From Daphnia pulex (Eukaryota > Arthropoda > Branchiopoda > Diplostraca > Daphniidae): 64,000 nt of DNA. Under the pieces are notes generated by a model. The model worked only from the letters and a program-made list of their open reading frames with translations, was not told the origin of the DNA and made no database searches. The stretch spans positions 11,523,001-11,587,000 of the forward strand of contig NC_060026.1 of the NCBI RefSeq assembly GCF_021134715.1. The letters run 5' to 3'. The translations under genes and the position numbers were made by a program. This document shows, piece after piece, positions 32,450 through 46,200 of the stretch (position 1 is its first letter; the number at the start of each line of letters is the position of its first letter).

Positions 32450-35400
32450 CTAAAGAGACAAATAGACGGCAAGAAAACCAGACAGGGAAATATCACCGTC
32501 TGACGTAAACCTAACCAGCACTTGATTAGTTGAAGAATTAACAACAAAAGGGGTTGGTACTGATCCTGATTCACTCAACAGCAGCTTTTCGTTTACGGTG
32601 GGTCCGTCATAAACCTAAATAACAAATTATAAATGAAACTATTTCCCCTAAATGTTCCTCTGTCAAACTATCAGCCAACTTACGGAAATAAAATCTGCTC
32701 CCTGTTGTGTTTCAAAGAAACTAAAAAAGACTTTTGATGCCGGTTTCACGCTAATGGTCCAGCGACAGTCCGTTAGATGAGGGTAAGGCATCGGGTAGTT
32801 TGGGCTTTTTATGGTCCCGCTAGTTCCTTCCAAGTAATTCTTGCACTGCGGTGTCGATATCTGTATAGAGCAGAGAATGATACAATTCGTTCTCTTTGTT
32901 CAAAAAAGAAATTTAGTTCCTACTTTAAAGACCTCCCAGAAAGATATGTGATTTTCTTTGATTTTTGGAGGTTTAAAGTGAACCATCATTTTATTGCTGA
33001 CAGAGTAAACCACCGTTTTCTGTTGAGTTTCAGTGGATTTCGTGTCGTAAAGGACGAGGCCATCTGTACTCCATCCGTCATATACCTGTTTTGTCATTAA
33101 TCAGCCTTTAGAACGAGCACACGCATTACAAGAAAATATTATCTAATTAATTATTGTTGACTTGCAATCATTTCTGGGTAAGCTCGGGAAGACAAAAACG
33201 CAGCCGTCGGGTGTCTAATATCAGACTGATTCCTTCGAAGTAGGATTAAATCGTCGCTTTGTCTTGTTCCGATTAACCAATAGCAGTCAGCGATGTTGGT
33301 GTCAGATAAATAGTTTGGAGTCGAAATTGTGCCTTCACCGTTCAAATAACCACCACAGCCTAATCAGCACAATATATTAAACGTAGTAGACTATCATTAT
33401 TTTCTTTATTTGAGTTAGAATAATATTTTTAAAAAAATGGTTGTTGAATGCAATTAGCAAACCTGGTTTAAAAGATTCATCGGTGCTGTTGACCTGAAAT
33501 AGATTACGGATTATAAATAATATTTACGTAATATATTCCAAACTAACCCCCCGTTTAGTTTAACTTACGCTTGTATAGGAACCTTCAACTTTATTATAAT
33601 CCATGTCGTAGTGGGACGGAAACTCTACAAACAATTCGTTGGAAGATGATCGGACTGACGACGGTTTTGTAGGTCCGCTGTGGGATAACAGCAAGGGGCT
33701 GGTCGAGTACGGACCGTCGTAAACCTGAAACGAGTTTGATTCCAGATATTATCGACACCTGTATTAAAATTTATATCGTAGAATTTGTAGGCCTACTTTG
33801 AGAAAATCTCGGTTGATAACAGTGGTAAACTTATCGAATGACAGCCAAATTTGATGATTGGGTTGTACTGATATTAAAACTATCGTTTTCCGAACGGCAT
33901 CTGAAATTCTATCTGAGTGGATTTCGTCTGCAGGTTTGGAGAATATCTCCGAAGAAAAGTGGCCCGATGGGTTGGTAAGTTGCTCACACTTGACGTTGGC
34001 TTTATTTAGAGAAGAAATTTATGAAAAACCGAGAAAAACCCGAGGAAAGATCGTTTAAAAATTATCTAATACTGTTACTCAAATCAATTCTTAAAGCTGA
34101 AGTAACCATCTTCATCCGACCCGTCTAAACAATCATATTTTCCATCACAAACCAATTCTTTCGGTACGCATTGTCGTCCACATCGAAATCCATCTTTGTT
34201 ACATACCTGAAAAGTTAGAAATGTGATGATCAAATATTTAATCAGTAAAGTGATACAGGATATTATTATTTACAACAAATATTTGTAAAATAAAAGGGAC
34301 GTTAATTTTTATAAAGGAATCAAAATAACAAAACAACCTACACTTTGATCACAATACTCTTCGTCCTTTTGGTGAGGGCACTCATTTCCTCCATTACATA
34401 CATACTGATGATCCGACGACAAACAATCGTAGTTGCGGCGGTGGTATTGGCAAACAAAATGTTTTTTAGGACATCTCCACGTTATGTCACTTGTGTAATT
34501 GCTGAAGCCTGTATTTAATTTTCATAGCAATAAAGAGAATAAGTTCCTATCGTGAATTAGACAAATGATTAAATGAAATTTGCAATCTATCCTACCTTGC
34601 CCTGTAAATATTTCCCAGGATGAAGAAGGACCATTCCAAGTAGCCGAGTACTGAGAGTTCATGTCAATCCTGTATTTTCGACACCTGTCCAGCGGCTTCC
34701 ACTCTATTGGGCACGTTAGTTGATTAGCGGGCAACACCAGTGAGAACAGATTGTCTTCGTTTGCAGATCGCTTCAGGCAGCTGCGAGGAACCGTAACTGT
34801 CATGTTCGGTCTTTCAACCTTATCTACAATGCCGTCCTGTTTAGAGAATTTTAATAATGAACAGCTGAAGTTTGAATCAACAATTTTGTCATCACCTACT
34901 TGAAAGATTTTTAAGGTGAAAGAAGTTAATTGCGGTGCGCATCCAGAATTGTCTTCCCAATTCAACATCAAGGAATTGTTTTGAGTTGCAACACTTATTA
35001 GCGATCTAAAATCGGCCTCGTCATTTTTCTTCATCTTAGGCGGAACGACAATTTCCGTTCGCAAAGTTTTGCCTCGAAGCGACTGGAAATTTGGAATAAC
35101 TTCAATGACATAAGCGCGGCACTGGATAAGATTTCTCGCCAAAGAAAACGCACAGGAATTGTTCTTCTCGTTCGAAGAAGATGGCAAGAGAACGATAGAG
35201 AACGAAGTTTCAAAGTTCTTATTGAGGCATTTTTGAGGGACGTACAAGGAAGTTTCCGGTTGCAACTTGTAATCGCTTTCAGTCGATTGCTGATAAACCC
35301 GAATCCAGACACCTGAACTGAATTTGAGACACGCCGCGGATAGTATAGGCCATGTAATTTCAAGGGACTCATTGAATAAAGATGCCACTACTGCTACATC

Positions 35401-36110
35401 TGTAGAGCTGTTACTAGAGTTTATATAATCTACGAGAAACACAAACGTTTTTTTTTTAAGATTCTTGTATTTATAAGATAATTTAAATACTCCTCTAAAC
35501 TTTATTGTTTCTACAGTACCTGTTGTATTTATGTCCACGAAATGAGCCAACGAACATTTTACAGCTCCTTTGAGGGTGTCAACTGCGGTCTCTGCTGCTG
35601 GTTGATTTCCATGCGCATTCCCTAAAATGAAGAATATCTGTTTCAAAATTAAATGCGATTTTATTTAAAACTAAGCTACACTTTAATTGTGTTTTTAATA
35701 ATATAATCTAAATAATAAAATAAATGTAATTTGGGTTTTCTGTTTTTTTATTAATTTATTTTTTAACTTTTACCTTGTGCAAGAGGAACAGAGTTAATTT
35801 TTAAAGTGGAATTTCCACTACTTTCAATAGTTGACGTAAAATTTAAAGACAGGATTAATCTGACTGATGGATCCTGCTGAAATATTTCTTTGATCGGATC
35901 AAACAGTTCGTCTGTTTGCCCGGAAACGGCAGAGACGATTGTCCGAATCGCAGCTTCAATCGTCTCCAATCGGTTCTGTAATTGCTGGTTACATTCTGTG
36001 TTGCAAAAAGCAGATGCGGTCGCTGTTGGTTCCTCATGATTTTCCGATTCAACTTCTGATCTAACGAACACTATCAAACAGTGGACGAGCAAGAAACGAC
36101 TCCACACCAT
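32450..36110 (-). CDS. Copy B: secreted FN3-LDLa-CUB protein
   Basis: Signal peptide [18 protein letters not shown], then a conserved helical N-region ([20 protein letters not shown]), two FN3-like domains ([33 protein letters not shown] ... [17 protein letters not shown]), two LDLa modules (34343-34509; 34095-34207) and three CUB domains, the last ending FPGFL-like [11 protein letters not shown] at the stop. Most of the first 375 codons of the mature part can be followed in one nearly continuous stretch (34522-35646) with short introns. The second LDLa is odd: where paralogs have DEDGC the sequence reads DEDGY and the paralog splice donor is missing, so the last Cys is lost or the splice site has moved. 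The CUB2 intron has a GC donor (33163-33164). Otherwise no stop was noticed. It is nearly identical to copy C. Confidence 0.8.
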
Positions 36111-36252
36111 GACAAATTCAATGCCCTATGGCGAATTTTTAACGATTTTTAACTCAAGCGGTTCCAGTTCTTGCCCGTGGAAGGTTTGTTGTGTGACTGT
36201 GCATATGGTATATACAAATGTTGAATGATATACTGGCTTGAGAGAGCAATAC

Positions 36253-36262
36253 TGCAGATAAC
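36253..36262. promoter_or_regulatory. GATA-type site upstream of copy B
   Basis: TGCAGATAAC lies about 145 bp before the start codon of copy B. The same TGCAGATAA core (AGCAGATAA in E) is found at a similar distance before copies C, D and E. Confidence 0.4.
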
Positions 36263-36748
36263 TATTTCTGTATATGCTGGGGTTATTGGTTCCATCCAGA
36301 TAAATATAAGATTATTGGTTTCAAGTTACTACAGAATAAAAACTCGTTTTCGTTCCAAAGTCCTGCTTGGTATATTTTGGCTATACAGAATAAAACTGAC
36401 GACAGCAAAATGTGAAGTATCTTCTTCTCTACAAGATTAATAATCTTTTTGCTTACACAGTAAAAAAATCATGACTAGAAATATTCTTATCTCTTAACAA
36501 ATTAGATGCGAATGAATTTTCTTTCATTAATTCCCTGTGGTTTAAAACTTCTATTAAAAAACCAATTACAAATCGATTATCAGTTGATGATGGTTTTATC
36601 GTGCAATGATTATTTATCAATTTGAACACAACTCAAAGGTAGACGACAATTTCTTCTTGCGACATAAAACCTGTGAAATGAGTAAATTGGTTACTGTTGT
36701 CAAACATTTTGTGGGATTTTCAAATGGTATTTTTCCCTTTATTGTGCA

Positions 36749-36821
36749 GCACCTGTAGTGTAGTGGTTATCACGGTTGTCTCACACACAACAGGTCCTCA
36801 GTTCGATCCTGGGCAGGTGCA
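36749..36821 (+). tRNA. tRNA-Val (anticodon CAC)
   Basis: The 73-nt sequence folds into a complete cloverleaf. The acceptor stem is GCACCTG with CAGGTGC and discriminator A. The anticodon stem is GTTGT with ACAAC around the loop CTCACAC, giving anticodon CAC (valine). The T arm is CTCAG-TTCGATC-CTGGG. The D arm TAGTGTAGTGGTTATCAC is the usual box A form of tRNA-Val. No intron. It lies 639 bp upstream of the copy B start codon, inside the duplicated block. Confidence 0.93.
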
Positions 36822-37399
36822 AATCTTTGTTTTTGTTTAGTATACTTATGTGGGATATGATTTTTATACCATTTAACTGTGCAATAAATCAGCCTAATAA
36901 CCACCAAGTAGATGAAAAGTTCCAACACATATCCGAAACGCGAATGACGTATTTTTATAATGAACTTTCAATATATAATTCAAAGAGAAGCCGCCCATTT
37001 CCTTCGCCAACAAGAAACCAGCGAAATGGGTGGGTGTGGTGGTGACAAGGCAGACATATCACCGATGGTGGAAAACCAATTATCTGTAGGTCTAGATTTC
37101 ATCGCTCGATTTCACGTTCAGTGTGGACTGGTGGATGTTCAACGGACGTAATTAAAACGTAAAGCCAATAATTGGGGCGGAAACAATTAATTCAGCCGTA
37201 TTACTTTCCTATAGCCGCGAGACGGCGCGAGAGCCATATTTATACCAAGCGCAAAATTATTCCGGCAGAAATGCTGCGCATGCTGGGTCGTGGAGGGATT
37301 GGGAAAGTGCGGTTCATGATGAAGAAGTCGTTATATAAGAGCCAAAGAAACTCATTCTACTTTTCTTGGGTATAGAGTTAATTTAAATCAAATAACCGG
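36822..37399. other. Spacer between tRNA-Val and the A-type relic
   Basis: No gene was supported. Parts (near 36880-36900 and 37226-37250, CATATTTATACCAAGCGC) resemble sequence upstream of copy E near 52050-52150, so this belongs to the duplicated family flanks. Confidence 0.5.
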
Positions 37400-38060
37400 T
37401 TGATAAGCCGGTTCTCGTTATTTCCAATAAACAAGAACTTCGTAACTTTGGCGCAATTCAGCTCATCAATTCCGGTGCGCAGTCGGTTCCTCGATTGCAA
37501 ATATCTGGGACGTCCACTTCCCCGCTCTTATATTAAAAGAATTATCTTCGCAATAAACGTAATTGAAATTTTTAACACAAAATTTCCAGGTTATTACCGG
37601 AAAGATTTTCAAATTGGACGCGGTAAGTTGAGACGCGCAACCAGAATTGTCTTCCCAGTCAAGAATAAGCGAATGTGAACGAGACATAAAACTAAATTTG
37701 GACTGTGGGTTGATTGATTTGGCGTTCCGTAAACACAAATAAAATATGGCATTTCTCGTGATTAGTTTTAAAAAAAATTGCTATGTGTCGCATGTGCATC
37801 GATTTCCATTTTGCAGAGAAAATTTATCGGCCTGTTTACTTACCAACGTATTGTCATCCCCGTGTAAATTGGTTTCCAAGGTTTCGAGACAACCTTTAAA
37901 TTTTTCGCACTCTTACTGACCACACCTGTTCTGCGCTTGATAGTTATTGGCTTCTGATTGTTCTTTTGTTTCACGTCAACAAAATAGTTGTCAATAATAA
38001 CTTAAACCACGACCCCCATCACATAACCAAATAACCACAGCAAACAGTTATGACTCTCTT
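37400..38060 (-). pseudogene. Copy A' : truncated relic of the A-type gene
   Basis: Aligns with two separated parts of copy A joined together: 37400-37500 matches the LDLa exon of A near 30905-31000 (ACTTTGGCGCAATTCAGCTC), then from about 37503 it matches the FN3-like and first exons (31490-32030), including SLILDWEDNSGC. The middle and the whole CUB part are missing, and the first exon lacks a usable signal-peptide start. Its placement upstream of copy C mirrors that of A relative to B. Confidence 0.8.
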
Positions 38061-38445
38061 CTCACTATTCTCACAGTTCTAAAAATAAATCAGCAGTGCA
38101 AAGGAGACCAGAGATAGTTATCCAGCTGTTCTCACTTTTAAGGTTGTTTATTCACTGAGAAGTACAGAGATGAAAACAAGGAAAAACAGTAAGCAACAAA
38201 AAGATAAAAATCTTCTTTTTTTCGTACATTAGTCTTAATGGAATATTGGAAGCTGTCTACCTTGTCTCTGTGGGCATTCTACACTTCAAATCTGTACTCG
38301 TCTGTACTGAAGTATCTAGCGCTCTCTGCTCTAGTGAAAAATACCTGATGCATATGTATATACTTGCGCAAAACTTTTTTCTGTTAACGCTATAACTCTA
38401 TTAATTTTAAATGTTTCGCTCCGACACTAAAATTAATCATGTTAT

Positions 38446-41400
38446 CTAAAGAGACGAATAGACGGCAAGAAAACCAGACAGGGAAGTGTCACCGTCTGAC
38501 GTAAACCTGACTAGCACTTGATTGGTTGAAGAATTAACAACAAAAGGAGTAGGTACCGATCCCGATTCAGTCATCAGCAGCTTTTCGTTTACCGTTGGTC
38601 CGTCATAAACCTAAATAACAAATTATAAATGAAACTATTTCCCCTAAATTTTCCTCTGTCAAAGTATCAACCAACTTACGGAAATAAAATCTGCTCCCTG
38701 TTGTGTTTCAAAGAAGGCAAAAAGCAGCCGGACTTTCGATCCCGGTTTCACGCTGATGGTCCAGCGACAGTCCGTTAGATGAGGGTAAGGCATCGGATAG
38801 TTTGGGCTTTTTATGGTCCCGCTAGTTCCTTCCAAGTAATTCTTGCACTGCGGTGTCGATATCTGTATAGAGCAGAGAATGATACAATTCGTTCTCTTTG
38901 TTCAAAAAAGAAATTTAGTTCCTACTTTAAAGACCTCCCAGAAAGATATGTGATTTTCTTTGATTTTCGGAGGTTTAAAGTGAATCATCATTTTATTGCT
39001 GAAAGAGTAAACCACCGTTTTCTGTTGAGTTTCAGTGGATTTCGTGTCGTAAAGGACGAGGCCGTCTGTACTCCATCCGTCATATACCTGTTTTGTCATT
39101 AATCAGCCTTTAGAACTAGCACCAGCATTACAAGAAAATATTATCTAATTAATTATTGTTGACTTGCAATCATTTCTGGATAAGCTCGGGAAGACAAAAA
39201 CGCAGCCATCGGGTATTTAATATCAGACTGATTCCTTCGAAGGAGGATTACATCGTCGCTTTGTCTTGTTCCGATTAACCAATAGCAGTCAGCGATGTCG
39301 TTGTCGGATAAATAGTTTGGAGTCGAGATTGTGCCTTCACCGTTCAAATAACCACCACAGCCTAATCAGCACAATATATTAAACGTATTAGACTATCATT
39401 ATTTGCTTTATTTCAGTTAGAATAATATTATTTAAAAAATGGTTGTTGAATGCAATCGCACCTGGTTTAAAAGATTCATCGGTGCTGTTGACCTGAAATA
39501 GATTACGGATTATAAATAATATTTATGTAATATATTCCAAACTAACCCGCCGTTTAACTTACGCTTGTATAGGAACCTTCAACTTGATAATCCATGTCGT
39601 AGTGGGACGGAAACTCTACAAACAATTCCTTGGAAGAAGATCGGACTGACGGCGGTTTTGTTGTTCCGCTGTGGGATAACAGCAAGAGGCTGGTCGAGTA
39701 CGGGCCGTCGTAAACCTGCAACGAGTTTGATTCCAGACATTATTAAGAAACCTGTTATCTAATGAAACTTGTAAGGTTTGTACTTTAAGAAAATCTCGGT
39801 TGATAACAGTAGTAAACTTATCGAATGCCAGCCAAATTTGATGATTCGGTTGCACTGATATCAAAACGATCGTTTTCCGAACGGCATCTGAAATTCTTTC
39901 TGAGTGGATTTCAGCTGCAGGTTTGGAGAATATCTCCGATGAAAAGTGGCCCGTTGGGTTTGTGAGTTGCTCACACTTGACGTTAACTATATATTTGGAA
40001 AAGAATTACTTTAAAAAATAAAATCCTGCTGCTTACAAGAGATAATTTAAACGAGTCAACTATTAATATACTCAAATCAATTCTTAGCCTACTGTTGCAG
40101 CCGTCTTCATCCGACCCGTCGAGACAATCATATTTGCCATCACAAACCAATTCTTTCGGTACGCATTGTCGCCCACATCGAAATCCATCTTTGTTGCACA
40201 CCTGACAAATTAGAAATTTGATGACAAAAAATTTAATCAGAAAAGCGATGCAGGATAATATTTACAATAAATATTTTTGCAATAGGGAAGTTTTTATATA
40301 ATAGAAATCATTATGTAACAAAAGAGCCTACACTTTGATCACAATACTCTTCATCCTTTTGGTGAGGGCACTCATTTCCTCCATTACATACATAATGATG
40401 ATCCGACGACAAACAATCGTAGTTGCGGCGGTGGTATTGGCAAACAAAATGTTTTTTTGGACATCTCCACGTTATGTCACTTGTGTAATTGCTGAAGCCT
40501 GTATTTAATTTTCATAGCAATAAAGACAATAAGTTGCTATCGCGGATTAGATAAATTATTAAATGAAATTTGCATTCTATCCTACCTTGCCCTGTAAATA
40601 TTTCCCAGGATGAAGAAGGACCATTCCAAGTAGACGAGTACTGAGAGTTCATGTCAATCCTGTATTTGCGACACCTGTCCAATGGTTTCCACTCTATTGG
40701 GCACGTTAATTGATTAGCGGGCTTAGCGGGCAACACCAGCGAGAACAGATTGTCTTCATTTGTTGATCGCCTCAGGCAGCTGCGAGGAATCGTAACTGTC
40801 ATGTTCGGTCCTTCAACCTCATCTACAATGCCGTCCTACATAGACATAATTTTTAAATGTGAGAAACTGAAGCTTGAATCAAAACTGTGTGCCATCACCT
40901 ACTTGAAAGATTTTTAAAGTGAAGGAAGTTAACTGAGGAGCGCAACCAGAATTGTCTTCCCAATTCAACATCAAGGAATTGGAATGGGCCGCAACACTTA
41001 TTAGCGATCTAAAATCGGCCTCGTCATTTTTCTTACTCTTAGGCGGAACAATAATATCTGTGCGCAGAGTTTTGCCTCGAAGTGATTGGAAGTTTGGAAT
41101 AACTTCAATAACATAAGCGCGGCACTGGATAAGATGCCTGGTCAAATAGTAGGCACAGGAAATTTTCTTTCCCTTTGAAGATGATGGCGGGGAGAGGATG
41201 ATAGAATACGAAGCTTTCGATTTCTTTTTGAGGCATTTTTGAGGGACGTACAAGGACGTTTCCGGTTGCAACTTATAATCGACTTCAGGTGCTTGCTGAT
41301 AAACCCGAATCCAGACACCCGAACTGAATTTTAGACATTCCGTGGAGAATATAGGCCATGTAATTTCAAGGGACTCGTTGGTTAATAAAGATGCTGCTAC

Positions 41401-42089
41401 TGCTACGTCTGTAGACTTATTGTTAAAACTGGAGCTGAAATCTGCAAGAAACGAAAACATATTTTTAAAAGATTTTTGTGTCACACAATTAGAAATTAGA
41501 AAAATTCCCTATAATGAGTATATTGCTACTACAGTACCAATTGAATTTATGTCAACCAAATGAGCCAACGAACATTTGACAGCTCCTTTAAGATTGTCAA
41601 CTGCGATATTCTTCTCTGGTTGATTTCCTAAAATACAGAATATTCATTTTAATTTTAAATATAATTTCATTGGGAACTACGTTTCATTGTGATTTTAAAC
41701 CTATTTCGAAATAATATTTCTACTGTGTTTTTTTTTTAAATATTACCTTGTGCAAGAGGAACAGAGTTGATTTTGAACGTAGAATTTTTAGTACTTGCAA
41801 TAGCTGACGTCGTAAAATTTAAAGATAAGATTGATCTAACTGATGGATCCAGCTGAAATATTTCTTTGATTGGAGCAAACAGATCGTCCGTTTGACTCGA
41901 AACGGCAGAGACGATTGTCCGGACCGCAGCTTCAATCGTCTCCAATCGGTTCTGTAATTGCTGGTTGCATTCTGCACTGCATAAAACTGATGCAGTTGAT
42001 GTTGATCCTTCATGATGAGTTTCAGAGTGTAACTGTGATCTGACGAACACTATAAAACAGTGGACGAGCAAGAAAAAAAATAACGCCAT
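38446..42089 (-). CDS. Copy C: secreted FN3-LDLa-CUB protein
   Basis: Near twin of copy B about 6.0 kb away; the CUB2-CUB3 part (38.8-39.4 kb) matches B (32.8-33.4 kb) almost base for base at an offset of 6,002. Signal peptide [18 protein letters not shown], then [20 protein letters not shown], two FN3-like domains ([36 protein letters not shown] ... CRKYRIDM), two LDLa modules (40120-40201 carries [20 protein letters not shown] and the DEDGC end), and three CUB domains ([19 protein letters not shown] in CUB2). Small deletions inside introns distinguish it from B. The CUB2 intron starts with GC (donor rc of 39162-39167). No stop codon was noticed in the exons. It ends FTSDG...LAVYLSL-type. 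Confidence 0.8.
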
Positions 42090-42240
42090 AGCAAATTCAG
42101 TGTCCCAAATTTGCGGCAAATTTTTTTAAACGTTGATGATACAAGCAGGCTCCGGTTCTTGTTCGATGGAAGGCTGATGTGGCACTAGTATATTGTCATG
42201 TTGTATATTTGCGGCATGGTTCTCGTTTGAGAAAGCAATG

Positions 42241-42250
42241 CTGCAGATAA
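42241..42250. promoter_or_regulatory. GATA-type site upstream of copy C
   Basis: CTGCAGATAA sits about 152 bp before the copy C start codon, matching the sites before B, D and E in core and distance. Confidence 0.4.
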
Positions 42251-42756
42251 AGATATTTTTGTAAACACTACGTACTGTATCATTTTTCTTTCAACCTAAA
42301 ATGTAAGAAAAAATCGGTTTCAAATAACCCCATAAAAAAAAATTATTTTTGTTCCAAAGTCCTCCTTGATAGAAGGCCATATAATAAAACTGACAACGAG
42401 AAAAAAAAATGCGATAGTTGGCTATATCTTACTTTCTGTCTGATATAAGACAAATTAATTTTCATTAAACATACATTAAAAATATTGTAGAGAAATTCTC
42501 ATCCCTTAATAAATTTGAACAGAATAGGCTAATATTCTTTTATCCTCCAGCATATACAAAAAAAAAATCCCCCGCCATAGTCTAATAATTCAATAAAAAG
42601 AATCATTAACAAATCATTTTGTATCTGTCGAAAAGGAGCCGATTAGCTACGTGACTATAGTACACTGTTTCGTCTCGCCATCCTACACCAATCACAGATG
42701 TGATTCATGATAGGCTATATGTATTCTGCAATAAGCTTCTTCACTTAGGTTAATCA

Positions 42757-42834
42757 GCACCTGTGGTGTAGCGGTTATCACGGTTGTCTCATTATACACA
42801 CAACAGGTCCTCAGTTCCGTCCTGGGCAGGTGCA
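42757..42834 (+). pseudogene. tRNA-Val pseudogene, duplicate of the 36749 gene
   Basis: Copies the tRNA-Val at 36749 with both acceptor strands intact, but has five extra bases in the anticodon loop (CTCATTATACAC for CTCACAC) and TTCCGTC instead of TTCGATC in the T loop, which destroys box B. It lies 668 bp upstream of copy C, against 639 bp for the parent and copy B, so it was carried along by the block duplication. Confidence 0.85.
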
Positions 42835-43249
42835 TCCATTTAGCAATTCACGTCTAAACTTGCGTCATTCATGCAAATATTTAACATTATTGCTAATAAT
42901 GAGTTTTTGACAATTTGGATGAAAATTAATTAGAAAGAAGACTACATTTTAATACAAGGCTTCTATGATATTAGGATAGGCCTACGTATGAACATTTATT
43001 TGTTCATGAATACGCATGTATCAGTTCAGCTCTGTTGCTTGACCAGCGTTGTTCACAGTCGAATTAATATCACTGCTCCCTCCTTTCTACATATTTCGTT
43101 TATTATTATGAGGCAGTTTAGTCTACAGCACTTATTGTTGCTGGTTGGTCACTCCAAAAATATATAAGTATATAAGTACATATTTTATTATTTAATATCC
43201 ACTGCAACATACACGCAAATTTAAAAAGATGCATGTATAAGAATGAATT
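42835..43249. other. Spacer between tRNA pseudogene and copy D
   Basis: AT-rich, no gene seen; the right end is the 3' flank of copy D. Confidence 0.5.
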
Positions 43250-46200
43250 TCATACAGATGAGTAGACGGCAAGAAAACCAGACAGGGAAGTATCACCGTC
43301 TGATGTAAACCTGACCAACACTTGATTAGTCGAAGAATTAACAACAAAAGGAGTAGGTACTGATCCCGATTCAGTCAACAGCAGCTTTTCGTTTATCGTT
43401 GATCCATCATAAACCTGAATTAAAAATTAAACTATTTACCCTAAATAATCCAACAATTAATACTCTGCCAAACTAACACCCAACTTACGGAAATAAAATC
43501 CGCTCCCTCTTGTGTTTCAAAGAATGCAAAAAGTAACCGGACTTTTGATCCCGGTGTCACACTGATAGTCCAGCGACAGTCCGTCAGATTAGGATACACC
43601 TTTGGATAGTTAGGGCTTTTTATAGTTCCGCTAGTTCCTTCTAAGTAATTCTTGCATTGGGGTGTGGATATCTGTAAAGAAGAGCAGAGAATGATTAATC
43701 TGCCTCTTTATTCAAACATAAATCTATTGGTCTAATAATTATACTTTGGAGACGTTCCAGTGAGATACATGATTCTCTTGGATTCTCGGAGGTTTAAAAT
43801 GAATCATCATTTTATTGCTGACCGAGTAGATCACCTTTTTGTATGGAATATTAGAGTATTTCGTGTCGTATAGGACAAGGCCGTCTGTACTCCATCCGTC
43901 ATATACCTGTTTTGTCACTTATGATTATTTTTTATGGAGCACCTATACTTAATTTACATGAAACGTATTTAATCTAATAAATAAGCAACGATGACTTGCA
44001 ATCATTTCTGGATGAGTCCGGGAAGAAAACAAAGCAGCCGTCGGGTGTTTTAGGTCGGAGTAGTTTCTTTGAAGAAGGATTAAGTCGTCGATTTGTCTCG
44101 TTTCGATTAACCAAAAACAGTCAACGATGTCGGTGTCGGATGAATAGTTCGGAGTAAAGAATGTGCCTTCAGCATTCATAAAACCCCCACAGCCTAGCAC
44201 AATATAAAAAAGTTGCACATGCAAATCTGTGTTTTTGAAAAATCAAGCTTTGACTCTGTTTAAATTAGTTGTAAAATTGGGAAACATCAAACCACCTGGC
44301 TTAAAAGGTTCATCTGTGCTGTTGATCTGAAATTTATTATAGAGTAAATTTATTTATAAATGCATTAAAAACTATTATTGTCAAACTTACACTTGTATAG
44401 GACCCTTCAACTATATAATTCGTGTCGTAATAGGAGGGAATCTCTAAAAACAATTCGTTGGCGGATGATCGTACTGACGGCGGTTTTTTTGATCCACTGT
44501 GGGATAAGAGAAGGGGGCTGGTCGAGAAAGGGCCGTCGTAAACCTGCAATAATTTTTTCCCCCAAATGCTAGATTACTGCAACACGATTTTAATTAAATT
44601 CCCGGGATTTTTACTTTCAGAAAATCTGTGTTATTGACAGTGGTAAACCTATCGAATGATAGCCAAATTTGATGACTGCGTTGCACTGATATCAAAACAA
44701 TCGTTTTTCGAACGGCAGCTAAAATTCTTTCCGGATGCATTACATCGACTGTAGGTTTGGGAAATATATCCGAAGAAAAGTGGCCCGATGGGTTTGTAAG
44801 GTGCTCGCACTTGACACCTGTATTTATAGAGGAAGAAATGTGAATAATAAATGTTATAGAAAAAAGAGTAAAACGTGAGGAACGATCGAGACGATAAGTT
44901 TACTATAAAGTATAAACTTATCAAATTCTTACTACAGCCATCTTCATCGGATCCGTCTAGACAATCGTATTTTCCATCGCAAACTAATTCTTTCGGTACG
45001 CACTGCCGTCCACATTTAAATCCATCGTCTTTGACACATAACTGAAATGATAGAATTGAGAAAAAAACATTTTAAAGTACAAAAATGTTGTTGTCTACAA
45101 TAATTATTTTCAGTCGACGGGCTTACAGTTTGATCGCAATACTTTTCGTCCATGCCTTCACAATTATATTGTCCGTCGCAAATGTAATAGCTTGTGTGCG
45201 CACATCCATCATGATCGTAATCATTGCAAAAATAATGTTGTTTTGGACATCTCCAAACAGCATTGCTTAAATCCGTCGTGGGTTCAATAACGACTAATAA
45301 ATAATGATGCATCAGTGGCATACATTGATACATGTATCCGAATTTACATTAAATTGCACAACACATTAGTCAATTGCATTATAAATATAGTATAATAACC
45401 ACCGTTCAAACCTTCTTCTTGTCCTGTAAATATGTCCAAAGATGAAGAAGGACCATTCCAAGTATCGGAATACTGAGAGTTCATGTCAATCCTGTATTTG
45501 CGACACCTGTCCAAAGGTTTCCACTCTATTGCTGGGCACATTAATTGATTAGCGGGCTTAGCGGGCAACACCAACGAGAACAGATTGTCTTCATTTGTTG
45601 ATCGCTTCAGGCAGCTGCGAGGAATCGTCACTGTCATGTTCGGTCTTTCAACCTCATCTACAATTCCATCCTTTTGAAGTGGTGAAAAAGACAGAATTTT
45701 ATTTATGGGCTACTGAAATTTGAATCATTATTAAACTATATCCTAGTCACGTACTTGAAAAATTTTTAAAGTGAAAGAAGTTAATTGCTCTGCGCATCCA
45801 GAATTGTCTTCCCAATTCAACGTCAACGAAGTGGATTGAGCTGCAACACTTATGAGTGGTTTAAAATGGGACTCGTCACTTCTTTTCATATTAGGCGGAA
45901 CAATAATATCTGTGCGTAGAGTTTTGCCTCGAAGTGATTGGAAGTTTGGAATAATTTCAACGACATAAGCAAGACACGGGGTAAGATGCCTTGTCAAATA
46001 AAAGGCACAGGAAATTTTCTTTCCCTTTAAAGGCGATGGCGAGAGAACGATAGAATACGAAGTTTTCGATTTCTTTTTGAGGCATTTTTGAGGGACGTAC
46101 AAGGACGTTTCCGGTTGCAACTTGTAATCGCTTTCAGGTGCTTGCTGATAAACCCGAATCCAGACACCTGAACTGAATTTCAGACACTCCGTGGAGAATA

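Noticed and set aside
32777-33100. Plus-strand frames over the CUB exons of copies B and C (also 38779-39102)
   Set aside because: They are antisense shadows that are repeated only because B and C are duplicates.
42757-42834. Second functional tRNA-Val
   Set aside because: Five extra bases in the anticodon loop and a ruined T loop/box B; called a pseudogene.
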